64,000 bases of DNA from Poriferisodalis sp965214215. Its GTDB lineage: Bacteria; Actinomycetota; Acidimicrobiia; Acidimicrobiales; Poriferisodalaceae. The notes beneath the pieces are model-generated. The model was not told where the DNA came from, did not search any database, and saw only the letters and a list, made by a program, of their open reading frames with translations. Where the stretch lies: contig NZ_CBDCBD010000003.1 in assembly GCF_965214215.1 (NCBI RefSeq), positions 2,852,001 through 2,916,000 of the forward strand. Reading direction: 5' to 3'. Shown here one piece after another: positions 32,348 through 41,128 of this stretch. Both the position numbers and the translations under genes were made by a program. How positions within the stretch are numbered: the stretch's first letter is position 1; the number at the start of each line of letters is the position of its first letter.

Positions 32348-33213
32348 CAGCCGCTCGCTCCGGAAATCTCCGCGACGCAGCGATCCGCCAGCCGGCTCAG
32401 CAAACCGCCGAACACCCGCCGCCGGTACCGCGCTGCTTCGGTCCGTTCGGGTGCTGCGGCGCTCGCGAGCGCTGCGCCGGCTTCCGCACAGTCGACTCGG
32501 CCGTCATCCAGCCGCGTACCTACGATTGCAGATTCGGCGCTGGGCACCCGGTGCGGCGCACGAGTCCCGCCGCACACCGCGATGCGGGCGCCGCTCACGA
32601 CTCCGCTCGGAGTCACCGACAGCCGCAGCGCCAGGCCCACGACTGCAAAGTCCATGGCACTGCGACGCCCCACCTTGAGGTATCCCTCGGCGCAGCGCTC
32701 GCCGATGGGCTCCAGCTCAATGGCACGCAGCAGCTCCGTCGGTCGTAATGCCGTTGCGCCCGCTCCCGCCAGAAACTCGCCCAAGTCCATTCGCCGCCGG
32801 CCCGATTTCGAAACCAGCGTCAGCTGAGCATCGGAGACCAGCAAGGCCGGAAGGGTGTCAGCCGACGACGCCGCGGTGCACACGTTGCCGCCAACCGTGG
32901 CCACTGTCTGGGTCTGCCAGGCCCCGACCGCCGCGGACGCTTGGGACAGCGCCGGATGCCGCAGTGCGATAAGCGAGGCCGTGGCGAGCCTGCGCAGCGT
33001 GACCAGAGCGCCGACGCTGGTCGCCCCGCCGACGTCGGAGATCCCCTGCATGCCGTCGATGCCGCTGATGTCAATCAGCGCTGCCGGGGCGCTCTCGCCT
33101 CGCAGGTACTGCGGCATCACGTCAGTTCCGCCCGCCAGGATGCGGCCCTCGCTGCCCCAGCGGCTCAGCACGTCGACTGCCTCGGCGACGCTGCGGACCC
33201 TGCAGAACTGCAC
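32347..33213 (-). CDS. FAD-binding subunit of the molybdenum hydroxylase
   Basis: 288 residues of the CoxM/XdhB type. FAD-loop motifs: ILAGGTDVMPQYLRG, ATVGGNVCTAASSADT and the C-terminal CO-dehydrogenase flavoprotein domain. The start is GTG 33213, because a GGGAGG site (33221-33226) lies 7 nt upstream; a TTG further out gives an unlike extension. First gene of the FAD, Fe-S, Mo, hydantoinase operon. A stem-loop (33260-33275) separates it from the upstream intradiol dioxygenase gene. Confidence 0.9.
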   Translation of the reverse strand: MQFCRVRSVAEAVDVLSRWGSEGRILAGGTDVMPQYLRGESAPAALIDISGIDGMQGISDVGGATSVGALVTLRRLATASLIALRHPALSQASAAVGAWQTQTVATVGGNVCTAASSADTLPALLVSDAQLTLVSKSGRRRMDLGEFLAGAGATALRPTELLRAIELEPIGERCAEGYLKVGRRSAMDFAVVGLALRLSVTPSGVVSGARIAVCGGTRAPHRVPSAESAIVGTRLDDGRVDCAEAGAALASAAAPERTEAARYRRRVFGGLLSRLADRCVAEISGASG

Positions 33214-33259
33214 CGCCGCACCTCCCTGGCCCCATCCGTGAGGGCGCTTCAAGACGGGT

Positions 33260-33275
33260 GCCCCTCAATCGGGGC
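33260..33275 (-). terminator. Stem-loop between the dioxygenase and molybdenum-enzyme operons
   Basis: GCCCC-6 nt-GGGGC, a perfect 5-bp stem without a T run. It may act as a weak terminator after the intradiol dioxygenase gene or as an mRNA processing/stability element. Confidence 0.3.
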
Positions 33276-33294
33276 GATGGTAACCCTCGTCCCG

Positions 33295-34137
33295 CTATGC
33301 GGCGGGCAGCGCCTCGAGCACGAAGTCGTACTCGCAGCGGTCGCCGCTCATGTCCACAACAAGCGAGTCGCGCACGCCGAACACGGCGTCGCTGTCGAGG
33401 TAGTCGCTGGCGGAGTCGAACAGGTGCGTGATCACCGTCTTGTGGCCGCGAGCGGCAACTACGAAGTGCATGTGCCCAGGGCGCCAGTTGTGGCGGCCGT
33501 TCTCGAACAGCAGATCTCCCGCTGGACCATCGCCAGGGATCTGGTACGGCACCGGGCGAATGCCCCTGATCTCGTAGCGGCCGTCGCTGCCGGTAGTGAA
33601 GAGGCCGCGCATGTTCATCGGGGTCTGGCCGCTGTCTTGCACGTCGTAGAAACCGTTGGACGCGGTTTCCCACACGTCGAGCGTGGCGCCCTCGATGGGT
33701 TCGCCGTCGAGTCCGAGTACCCGACCGACGTAGGTGACCTCATGGTCGCCGTCCATGGAATCGGTGATGATCGAGTCGCCCATCTCGCGATGCGGTGCTC
33801 CCTCGACGTGGAAGGGCCCAAAGACGGTGGGCTCGGTTGATCCTTCCGCTGCGACGTGATTGATCATCTCGACAAGCATCGACACGCCGATCGTGTCGGA
33901 AAGCAAAATGAACTCCTGCCGCTGCTCGTCGCACATCTGGCCCGTGCGGGTCAACGCCTCGATGCCGGCGAACCACTCCTCACGGGTCAATCCGACCTCA
34001 ACGACGAACTCATGCAGGTGCCGGATAAGCGATGTGGTGATTTCGGCCAACCGCGGGTTTGGCGAGTTGTCATACGCCGTCAGGACGTCGGCCAGGTGGG
34101 CTTCGGGCGTCATTGCCTGTGCGCTGTTATCCGTCAT
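33295..34137 (-). CDS. Intradiol ring-cleavage dioxygenase (catechol/hydroxyquinol 1,2-type)
   Basis: 280 residues. Non-haem Fe(III) ligands are in place: Tyr164 (NGFYDVQ), Tyr198 (RPVPYQIPGDGPAG), His222 and His224 (WRPGHMHF). The helical dimerisation N-terminus (LTREEWFAGIEALTRTGQMC) is that of catechol/hydroxyquinol 1,2-dioxygenases rather than protocatechuate 3,4-dioxygenase. It opens a diol aromatic ring between the hydroxyls to a cis,cis-muconate or maleylacetate. Genes upstream (MetE-like, VOC, LLM) are on the same strand and may funnel aromatics to it. Confidence 0.88.
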   Translation of the reverse strand: MTDNSAQAMTPEAHLADVLTAYDNSPNPRLAEITTSLIRHLHEFVVEVGLTREEWFAGIEALTRTGQMCDEQRQEFILLSDTIGVSMLVEMINHVAAEGSTEPTVFGPFHVEGAPHREMGDSIITDSMDGDHEVTYVGRVLGLDGEPIEGATLDVWETASNGFYDVQDSGQTPMNMRGLFTTGSDGRYEIRGIRPVPYQIPGDGPAGDLLFENGRHNWRPGHMHFVVAARGHKTVITHLFDSASDYLDSDAVFGVRDSLVVDMSGDRCEYDFVLEALPAA

Positions 34138-34173
34138 GAATTCCCCCTGTTGGACGCTCGCTCCGCGGGCAGG

Positions 34174-35214
34174 TCACGACGTCCAGGGTTCGCTGAGGGC
34201 AGCATGCTGGTCAAGGAGCGGGCCGATGGTGTCGAGCTGGCGCCGGCCCATGCCGCACTCGGTGGCGAGCCCAAACAGCGGAATGACTTGCGACGCTGCG
34301 GCGATACGGCGGCGGGTGCCCTCTTGCCCACCCGTGGCATGCACCAATCCGAGATACAACTCGGTCTCTTGAGGGATCTCCACTGCACCGAGCGCTTGGA
34401 AGTACTCAACGTCGTCTCGCTGCTTCGGCACGGGCATGTGGACCCAGTCGACGTTTCGCTCCACACCGCCCAGCACCGTGCGAACTGCCCAGGCAAGATG
34501 CTCGGTGGTCGAGGGCTCGACGAAATGCTGATGGCCGGCGTCGCCGTAGCAGAAGTGGTACCCCATCTCGGCCTCGTCGGGCACGAGATCTCCGAGATAG
34601 ACGATGTGTTCCCCGATGCCGTCACAGGTGTCGATCCCACTGGCGTCCGTGTCGAGATAGCCCCAGAGGCCTTCGAGGACCCCGAACTCGATACACACTT
34701 CCCACTGGATGGCCAGGCGGTCGTTCGGGATGCCGTCCAGGATGCGAGCCAACTGGGCTTCCATGGCCGCTGTCCACGCTTCGAACACAGCTGGGCGGGA
34801 CGACGGTGCGACGTACATAGTGACGACGCTGAGCGGCGACGGCAGTCCCACCATGAAGCGCGCCGAACAGGGCAGCGTTCCCGCTTCCTGTGCGGCCGCG
34901 AACTTCTCCCAGGACTCAAGCGCTGCGTCCGCATAGCCCAAGTCGACAAGTTCGAGCGGCCCTGCTCCATCGATCAATTCGTGCAGAGGAACATCGCGAT
35001 CCAGGTACGCCGAGGTGACCGACCGGATCTCGAGTTGTGGGCACTCGCTCAGCTTGGGAAACTGCCAGGCGATCCAGGTGTCTCGTTCGCCGACTTCGCC
35101 GTCAGGCACGCGTCGCAGGTGCGCGGCGAGGTGGTCGCTCACCAATTCGAACAGCTGCTGCGGCTCGGTGACAGGGGCACTCCCGACTAGGTGGGCGCCT
35201 CGGACTTCTGCCAT
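34174..35214 (-). CDS. MetE/UROD-superfamily protein
   Basis: 346 residues with the barrel organisation of cobalamin-independent methionine synthase C-domains and uroporphyrinogen decarboxylase relatives: AHLVGSAPVTEPQQLFELV at the start, IQWEVCIEF, YHFCYGDAGHQHFVEP and DWVHMPVPKQRDD. The Cys/His pattern (CYGDAGHQH) could bind zinc. A good ribosome site (GAAGGGA) precedes ATG 35214. Such MetE-like proteins sometimes act as methyltransferases in catabolic clusters; the substrate here is unknown. Confidence 0.6.
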   Translation of the reverse strand: MAEVRGAHLVGSAPVTEPQQLFELVSDHLAAHLRRVPDGEVGERDTWIAWQFPKLSECPQLEIRSVTSAYLDRDVPLHELIDGAGPLELVDLGYADAALESWEKFAAAQEAGTLPCSARFMVGLPSPLSVVTMYVAPSSRPAVFEAWTAAMEAQLARILDGIPNDRLAIQWEVCIEFGVLEGLWGYLDTDASGIDTCDGIGEHIVYLGDLVPDEAEMGYHFCYGDAGHQHFVEPSTTEHLAWAVRTVLGGVERNVDWVHMPVPKQRDDVEYFQALGAVEIPQETELYLGLVHATGGQEGTRRRIAAASQVIPLFGLATECGMGRRQLDTIGPLLDQHAALSEPWTS

Positions 35215-35283
35215 TGGATTCCCTTCTGTGGATCTGTCATGGCTGACTTGCCCGGTGTCAGTCGCATGGCCGGATTGAGCGGT

Positions 35284-36167
35284 TCAGCGCTGGACACGCT
35301 CTCGCGCAGCCTCGGGCCGCTCCGCTTGTTGCGACGCTGTGATACCTGCCTCACGATCGAGCGGGAAGGGGGCCATGCCGTCGGGTCCTGGCGGCGCCAT
35401 CTCGGGCGGGAACAGTGCGAAGCCCGATTCGTCTCGTGGCTTGCGCTCAAGGTTGAGGCCGCGGACGTTTGCTCCCTTCGGCGGCTCGACTGGAGTGTTC
35501 TCGAGCACCTCGATGTCGACCCACCACTTCTTGGCTTGGTTGATTTCTCCCCGACCCAGCTTGTCGTCGAGGCGGGCGATCCACACAGTTCGCCGATGCC
35601 CGCCGACAGCAGCAGCGGGATGTGGTTGATCTCGTCGTCTGCCGCCGTGTGGGCCTGCGCGGCGTACCCGAGCCGGCGGATCTGTGCGGCGATGGCATTG
35701 GCGATGACCGACGTTCGCAGATACGCCCGCATCGACTGCGCGCCGCTGATCCAGTCGTATCCCGGCTCGCCGGGTCGGATCGGTCGCCCGTGCCCGACGA
35801 TGATTGCGATGGCGTTGCGATGGCCCTCGATCGGCTCGGCAGTCCAGCACCCCGGCGACGGTTCGCAGATGCCGGCAAGGTCGGCGTCGAGGAAGAAGCA
35901 GTAACCGCGCATGTTGTCAACTGCGGCCCCGACGCTGGGCATAGGTGCAGGCGCGGCCAGCACGTCCCCCGTCCGGCACGCCGTGAAGACGTCGACGATG
36001 TCGTCGAAGACGTGCGCCACGCCCCACTCTCCGGGTGTGGCCGGCGCGGGCGGCGAGTCGGGCAATCGCGTTGTCGCGTCAAGCGATCCGGGGGCTAGCC
36101 GAGGCAGCAATTCGGTGGGCAGCGGTCCAGCCGCCGCTGAGCGCTTCCGATGAGAAAAGAGGCGCAT
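35284..36167 (-). pseudogene. Reductive-dehalogenase-like gene with internal deletion and frameshift
   Basis: The first frame reads MRGYCFFLDADLAGICEPSP, WISGAQSMRAYLRTSVIANA and HIPLLLSAGIGEL, which look like the corrinoid-domain half of respiratory or oxygen-tolerant reductive dehalogenases. Near 35590 it jumps to another frame giving WIARLDDKLGRGEINQAKKW and ending at 35284, which resembles the family C-terminus. The region that should hold the two [4Fe-4S] cysteine motifs is missing altogether. The deletion makes it non-functional. The identification rests on recalled family sequences. Confidence 0.6.
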
Positions 36168-36256
36168 CAGGCTCCGTGAACGTGTTCGTCAGGTCTGTCG
36201 CGATCCGGACAGCACGTTGGTCCCGGCGGTGCCAGACAGCGAATTGGGCGAAGCCT

Positions 36257-36940
36257 TCAGTCGGCGGCCACTGGCGGCGTGGTCTCGCTCATCCTGTCCC
36301 ACACCACTTGGTCGGGCAGGCTCATGACCATGTCGTAGTGGTCTACGGGCATGAGCCGCGGCATGCCCGTGTCGGATGACGGCTGCGAAACAGGCTCAGT
36401 GGGACGGGTGTATTCCGCCGGGTGCTTCAGCCGTTGCAGCTCGGACTCGGAGATGCCGCACAGATCCTGCACCTCGGGGTCGACCCACTGCTCGGCCGGA
36501 ATTGCCGATCCGCACGCCACCTCAAGCGCCAGTCCCTCGGGGCCGGCGAAGTAGATCGACTGGATGAAGCCGTGGTCGATCGGCCCGAACACCTGCACGC
36601 CACGATCACGGATGCGATCCCGCAGCGCCATCAGGTCTTCGAACGCGTCGACGTTGAAGGCGACGTGCTGCATGGTGCCAGCGGTGACCGGCTCGCCGGG
36701 GCCGCCCGCGTGGGTGACGCCCAGCTCAATGTCCTTGGCGTTGTCGGGGTGCTGGACGAATGCCACGTAGCTGTCGGGTGCCAGCTCTACGAAACCGTGA
36801 TAGGTGCCTTCCACGCCATGCATCCAGTACAGGGCCTTGAGCGGCAACCCCAGAACGTCGCACCAGAACTCCAGCTGACCCCTCATGTCGCGAGTGGAAA
36901 GCGCGAGGTGGTTCACGCCGTTGGGATGTAGTGCAGTCAT
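36257..36940 (-). CDS. VOC-superfamily (glyoxalase/extradiol-type) protein
   Basis: 227 residues from ATG 36940. One VOC module: NHLALSTRDMRGQLEFWCDV (first His ligand), MQHVAFNVDAFEDLMALRDR (second His) and IQSIYFAGPEGLALEVACGS (Glu ligand), followed by a ~60-residue Pro-rich tail. A metal-dependent lyase, isomerase or dioxygenase is expected. It lies between the LLM gene and the decayed dehalogenase-like gene on the same strand, with 75-90 bp gaps. Confidence 0.8.
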   Translation of the reverse strand: MTALHPNGVNHLALSTRDMRGQLEFWCDVLGLPLKALYWMHGVEGTYHGFVELAPDSYVAFVQHPDNAKDIELGVTHAGGPGEPVTAGTMQHVAFNVDAFEDLMALRDRIRDRGVQVFGPIDHGFIQSIYFAGPEGLALEVACGSAIPAEQWVDPEVQDLCGISESELQRLKHPAEYTRPTEPVSQPSSDTGMPRLMPVDHYDMVMSLPDQVVWDRMSETTPPVAAD

Positions 36941-37014
36941 TCGAGCCGTCCCCAAAGTTCAATTCTCTCGTGACTATAGGCGTTGGGGATTCAGGGGAAA
37001 TAATCTGAGCGCGC

Positions 37015-38025
37015 TCAGGAAGTCGCCATCGGGGCGACCACGTGCTCGGCGAAGAGGTCGAATGAGCGGTCCACCTCGTAGTTCGTGAGATCGCCCCACG
37101 CAAACACACCGACGAAGTAGTCGGTGCCTGCCTCTTCGGCAAACCGTTCGCAAACCGAACGGATGGTCTGTGGCGAACCGACCACGACCGCCTCGAATTG
37201 CTTCGCCTTGTCGTAATCGCCGCCGAGCGTCGGGTCGTTCGGCGGGATCATCTCGTAGCGACGGAAGAGCCGAGTCAGGTGCTCGGTGAACGCAGCCCAC
37301 GTCCGGCGTCCGATCTCGTCGGCCTCGTCATCGGTTGGCGCCACGACCAATCGGCGCAGTCCGCCGATCATCGGCGAGTGGTGCCTGCCGATGCCGTCGT
37401 CACGGAGCAGCTCGTGGTAGCGAGCCGTGCTGGCCGCCACTGCCGCCAGCGGCCCGGCGGCCATCGTGCGCACGCCCATCTCTGCGGCGGTGTCAAGCTG
37501 GCCCGGCCGCCACATCGGTGGATAGGGCTTCTGGTATGGCTCGAACTCGATCGGCACATCGCTGAACGAAGAGAACTCGCCTTCGAAGCTGAAGTTTCCT
37601 TTCGTCTGCATGGCAGCCAGGATCAGCTCGAGCGACTCGTCGGTCTTGGCGATGGCGTCGTCGGGGTCGAGGCCCCACAGCAGGTGCTCGGGCACGCTGA
37701 TGCCCTTGCCGAAGCCGAACTCCAACCGGCCCTCGGAAAGCTGGTCGAGCATGCACAGCTCCTCGGCCAGCCGGATCGGGTGGTAGAAGGGCAGCAGGTG
37801 CACCAGCGAGCAGATGCGAATGCGGCTGGTGCGCTCGATTGCTGCAGCGAGGTACACGTTGATGCTGGGTGCGGCGTCGAGCGGGATGAGATGGTGCTCA
37901 GACTTGTGCCACCCCCACACGCCGGCCTCTTCGGCCCGCACCAGCAGGTCGAGCCGGTGCCGGTACAGCTCGTGCCACGGCACGTCGCCGGGTTGTTCCA
38001 GCTGGTCGAAGATGCCGAAGCGCAC
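37015..38025 (-). CDS. LLM-class flavin-dependent monooxygenase (bacterial-luciferase-like)
   Basis: 336 residues. N-terminus MRFGIFDQLEQPGDVPWHEL; motifs AEEAGVWGWHKSEHH, SLVHLLPFYHPIRLAEELCM, LDQLSEGRLEFGFGKG and WRPGQLDTAAEMGVRTMAAG are typical of FMN-dependent luciferase-like monooxygenases. It probably inserts oxygen into a small organic substrate using FMNH2 supplied by another reductase. First gene of the long minus-strand run that continues with VOC, MetE-like and ring-cleavage genes. Confidence 0.85.
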   Translation of the reverse strand: MRFGIFDQLEQPGDVPWHELYRHRLDLLVRAEEAGVWGWHKSEHHLIPLDAAPSINVYLAAAIERTSRIRICSLVHLLPFYHPIRLAEELCMLDQLSEGRLEFGFGKGISVPEHLLWGLDPDDAIAKTDESLELILAAMQTKGNFSFEGEFSSFSDVPIEFEPYQKPYPPMWRPGQLDTAAEMGVRTMAAGPLAAVAASTARYHELLRDDGIGRHHSPMIGGLRRLVVAPTDDEADEIGRRTWAAFTEHLTRLFRRYEMIPPNDPTLGGDYDKAKQFEAVVVGSPQTIRSVCERFAEEAGTDYFVGVFAWGDLTNYEVDRSFDLFAEHVVAPMATS

Positions 38026-38100
38026 GGGGCGAGAGTACTGGCGTGCCGCTCGCTCGGCCGTGCCGACGTACGGCAGGGCTGAGAAGCCGGGCGGATAGCT

Positions 38101-38219
38101 GGGCCCGCGGTGGAGGCGGCAGAACCCTCCGCTCCAGCGATCCGGCAGATCGCAACGTCGCAGAGTCTCCTGCCGCCGCCACCGCTACGGCATCTGTGCC
38201 TACTGGCTCGAGTCCTTAG
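38101..38219 (+). repeat. Dispersed intergenic repeat, short copy
   Basis: Counterpart, in inverted orientation, of 23173-23362. It lies in the divergent gap between the LLM and SDR genes. The two conserved blocks are directly adjacent here. Confidence 0.75.
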
Positions 38220-38298
38220 ATGATGGCGCTCTCGACGAACGGGCGCGGGAGTCGGGGACAATGGCCCGTGAAGTCGGTGTCGGTTGAAGGGGGCTGCC

Positions 38299-39069
38299 AT
38301 GAGGCTGCAGGGCAAGGTGGCGCTGATCACAGGAACGGGCAGTGGCATCGGGCGGGCGACGGCTCTGCGCTTCGCCGCCGAGGGTGCTCGCATCGTCGCC
38401 GTCGACATCGCTGCCTCGAACGACGACACCGTCGCCGAAGTACGCGCCGCGGGCGGCGAGGCCATAGCGGTGCGTGCCGACGTCTCGGTGGAATCCGACG
38501 TTGCGGCCGCCTTCGACCGTGCCGAGGACGAGTACGGCGGACTTGACGTGGCCTTCAACAACGCCGGGATCATGCTCGACGCCGACACCGACGCCGTGGC
38601 GACCACCGACGAGACGATCGACCGCACCTTCGACGTCAACGTGAAGGGCGTGCTCTACGGCTGCAAATACGCCGTGGAGGCGATGCGGCGCCGCGGCGGC
38701 GGGTCGATCATCAACACCGCCTCGTTTGTCGCGTCGGTCGGCGCTGCCACACCGCAGATCGCCTACACCGCCTCCAAGGGCGCCGTGCTGGCTCTCACCC
38801 GGGAACTTGCGGTGGTCCACGCTCGGGAGAGCATCCGGGTCAATGCGCTCTCCCCCGGGCCGCTGCGCACTGAGATGTTGATGTCGTTCCTCGACACGCC
38901 CGAGAAGAAGCACCGACGGCTGGTGCATGTGCCGATGGGCCGCTTCGGCGAGGCCGACGAAATGGCGGCCGCTGCTCTGTTCCTGGCCTCAGACGACTCC
39001 TCCTACATGACCGGCGCAAACCTCCAGATCGACGGAGGCCTGACCGCGGCCTACGTCACCCCCGAGTAG
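38299..39069 (+). CDS. Short-chain dehydrogenase/reductase
   Basis: 256 residues, classical SDR: TGTGSGIGRA nucleotide loop, FNNAGIM, catalytic IINTASF Ser region and YTASKGAV (Tyr and Lys). Asp37 after the second strand (VAVDIAAS) favours NAD(H). Ends with GANLQIDGGLTAAYV. The ATG at 38299 follows a GAAGGGGG site. The substrate is not predictable. Monocistronic, between the dispersed repeat and the convergent DUF222 gene. Confidence 0.88.
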   Translation: MRLQGKVALITGTGSGIGRATALRFAAEGARIVAVDIAASNDDTVAEVRAAGGEAIAVRADVSVESDVAAAFDRAEDEYGGLDVAFNNAGIMLDADTDAVATTDETIDRTFDVNVKGVLYGCKYAVEAMRRRGGGSIINTASFVASVGAATPQIAYTASKGAVLALTRELAVVHARESIRVNALSPGPLRTEMLMSFLDTPEKKHRRLVHVPMGRFGEADEMAAAALFLASDDSSYMTGANLQIDGGLTAAYVTPE

Positions 39070-39135
39070 ACCGCCCTTCCAACGCAGCACCGCATCATCT
39101 CGACCGGCGGCATCCCATGGATTGCAGCGGGTCGG

Positions 39136-40743
39136 TCAGGCTGCGGTTGCTGGTTCGTCGTGCGAGGTGCTGAGGGGTCCGGATGATTCGGCTGGGTCTC
39201 GACGGGCCGGTTCGGCGGTGCGGTCGGGGGGCGGCATTCGGCCGGGCCAGTCATCGGGCGGTGTTGGGTCAGCCCGATCGTCAGGCGGTGGCGAGCTGGG
39301 TCGGTCGGCAGGCGACGTTCGGTCGGTCCGGTTGTCGGGAGTGCCTGGGCGGGGCCGGTGTTCCGGGGGTGGTCGGCTGGGTGGGTCTGCAGCGACTCCT
39401 CGGCTGGGCCGGTCAGGTGGGGGTGTTCGGCGGGGTCGTCCATCGGGCGGGGTTTCGATGGGCCAGCGGCGTTGGTGGTGGTCGGTGTGGCACGGCTCGC
39501 ACAGGTTGGCGAGGTTCGCAATGTCGGTGTCGCCGCCGTCTTCGTAGTGGTCGATGTGATGGGCGTGACACCGTTCTGAGTGGGTCGCACACGCGATGCA
39601 GCCGCCGTCGCGGATGGCCAGCACGATCCGCTGCGCCTCAGAAGCGCTGCGCACCCGGTCCAAGGCGAGCTGGCTCCAGTCGCTGCTGAAGATCGCAGGC
39701 AGGATCTTCGCGTCAGCAGCCAGCTCGCCAAGCTGTGCCGCCGACAGCGGCGTGCCGTCGTCGAGGCGAGCATTCGCGAGGCGTCCAGAGGCGATGTCGT
39801 AGTCCGCCGCGATCACCAAGCTGGCCCCCGGACGCTGACGGCCCAGAATCAGGTCGCACAACGCGTCGGCGCTGCGCTGAGCAAAGGTGTCGTCGGCTGC
39901 GTCATCGCGCCGGCGCACGGCTCTTTCGGCTGCTGCGAGCTGCAAGCTCACCTGCCGGCCGGCGAGGTAGTCCAAGTCGGCACGCAGATGCCACATTCCG
40001 TCATCGCCGAGCACCAGCGAGCAGCGACGCTCGGCGCGCTGGAAAGCCAGCTCCGCGTCGGCGGGGTCGATCTCGCCGCTGACGACTTGGGCCTGCACCT
40101 GCTCGATCTCATATTGACGCCGATAGTCGAGCGTGCGCCGAGCGATCATGTCCGACGGATACGCCTCGCACAGCTCCAGCAGATCGCTCTCATCGAGCTT
40201 GTGCTCCTTGGGGGCCTCCCGAGCGACCAGCCTCGCGTGAGAGACATGAATGTCGCCCGCCGCCAACGCGTCGAACGTGTCGCCCAGATCGTGGTCCGTC
40301 AGCGCCTCGGCCAAACGGGTCTCGGTGCGCGCCTGCGCGGTGCTCATGCGGGTGTATTCGCGCAGCTGCCACGCAGCCGACCGCGCACCGTCACGGCACA
40401 CCAACTCGCCCACCGCCGCCAAGAACCGCGCCTCGGCGCGAGACCGCTCGGCGGCCAGTTCCACGACACGGTCCACCAGATCGTCATGGGCCAACAACTC
40501 CAAGCCCATCTCCGACACGCAATCAGCATCAATGAACGCGCCCCGCTCAGCGCCCGCGGCCGCAGCCCGCTCGCGGTCTGCGGCCCGGTTCTGTTCGGCC
40601 CAGTACTCCCGGTCGTCGCCCTGCGCTGCCGAACGATCACCAGCGGCGATTGCGTCACAAACACCAGAAACATCAGCCGGGTTCCCATCAAAGACAGCCG
40701 AGTTACCGCTGGGCGAGTCCTCTATACGCTGCTCAGCGAACAT
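39136..40743 (-). CDS. DUF222 (13E12-type) protein with HNH nuclease domain, second copy
   Basis: 535 residues from ATG 40743; a TATGCT box lies 6 nt upstream, so it is probably leaderless. The HNH module CIACATHSERCHAHHIDHYE then CEPCHTDHH is intact. The C-terminal ~100 residues are Pro/Arg/Asp-rich low complexity (PPPDRPSRG type). Only the family plan is shared with the 13414-15006 gene, not close sequence, so this is not a recent duplicate. Confidence 0.85.
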   Translation of the reverse strand: MFAEQRIEDSPSGNSAVFDGNPADVSGVCDAIAAGDRSAAQGDDREYWAEQNRAADRERAAAAGAERGAFIDADCVSEMGLELLAHDDLVDRVVELAAERSRAEARFLAAVGELVCRDGARSAAWQLREYTRMSTAQARTETRLAEALTDHDLGDTFDALAAGDIHVSHARLVAREAPKEHKLDESDLLELCEAYPSDMIARRTLDYRRQYEIEQVQAQVVSGEIDPADAELAFQRAERRCSLVLGDDGMWHLRADLDYLAGRQVSLQLAAAERAVRRRDDAADDTFAQRSADALCDLILGRQRPGASLVIAADYDIASGRLANARLDDGTPLSAAQLGELAADAKILPAIFSSDWSQLALDRVRSASEAQRIVLAIRDGGCIACATHSERCHAHHIDHYEDGGDTDIANLANLCEPCHTDHHQRRWPIETPPDGRPRRTPPPDRPSRGVAADPPSRPPPEHRPRPGTPDNRTDRTSPADRPSSPPPDDRADPTPPDDWPGRMPPPDRTAEPARRDPAESSGPLSTSHDEPATAA

Positions 40744-41128
40744 AAGAGAAGCATACACACATACGCCGTTAATTGCAAATACTTACCCGCATCAATTGCA
40801 GCCGATTACTGCTGTAGATCCGAGAGGCCGTGGCAGCGAACGGTAGAACTTAATAGTAGCCAGGAACTGTCCTCAATCCCAATAGTTAGCGGGTTCTCCT
40901 TAGGAGTTCGCTTCACTGGCAGGGTGATATGCGTACCCTCCCTCGCATCCTCGGTAGTCATGATGGAAGCATGAATGACCTCTGACTGCCGAACTCGGAG
41001 TGTGCTGAGCAATTCCCGAATCGCCCTTTTGGGCCAAGCAAGACCGCAGGTCAGAGACTTGCCGTAGGTGCCGAAACCGAATAAATCAGCTGTCTCCTAG
41101 CGAGAGTCCAACCCTTAGGGCAAACCCT
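40744..41128. other. AT-richer intergenic region, no confirmed gene
   Basis: 385 bases with lower GC than the surroundings. A 68-codon minus-strand frame (40806-41012, MLSTLRVRQSEVIHASIMTT...) has plausible composition but no ribosome site or relative. The leaderless -10 box of the DUF222 gene lies at 40750-40755. Confidence 0.5.

Noticed and set aside
35284..36167. Programmed frameshift in the dehalogenase-like gene
   Set aside because: The whole Fe-S region is missing at the junction, which points to a deletion, not recoding.
40806..41012. A 68-codon minus-strand frame
   Set aside because: Composition is plausible but there is no ribosome site, promoter or relative; left as intergenic.
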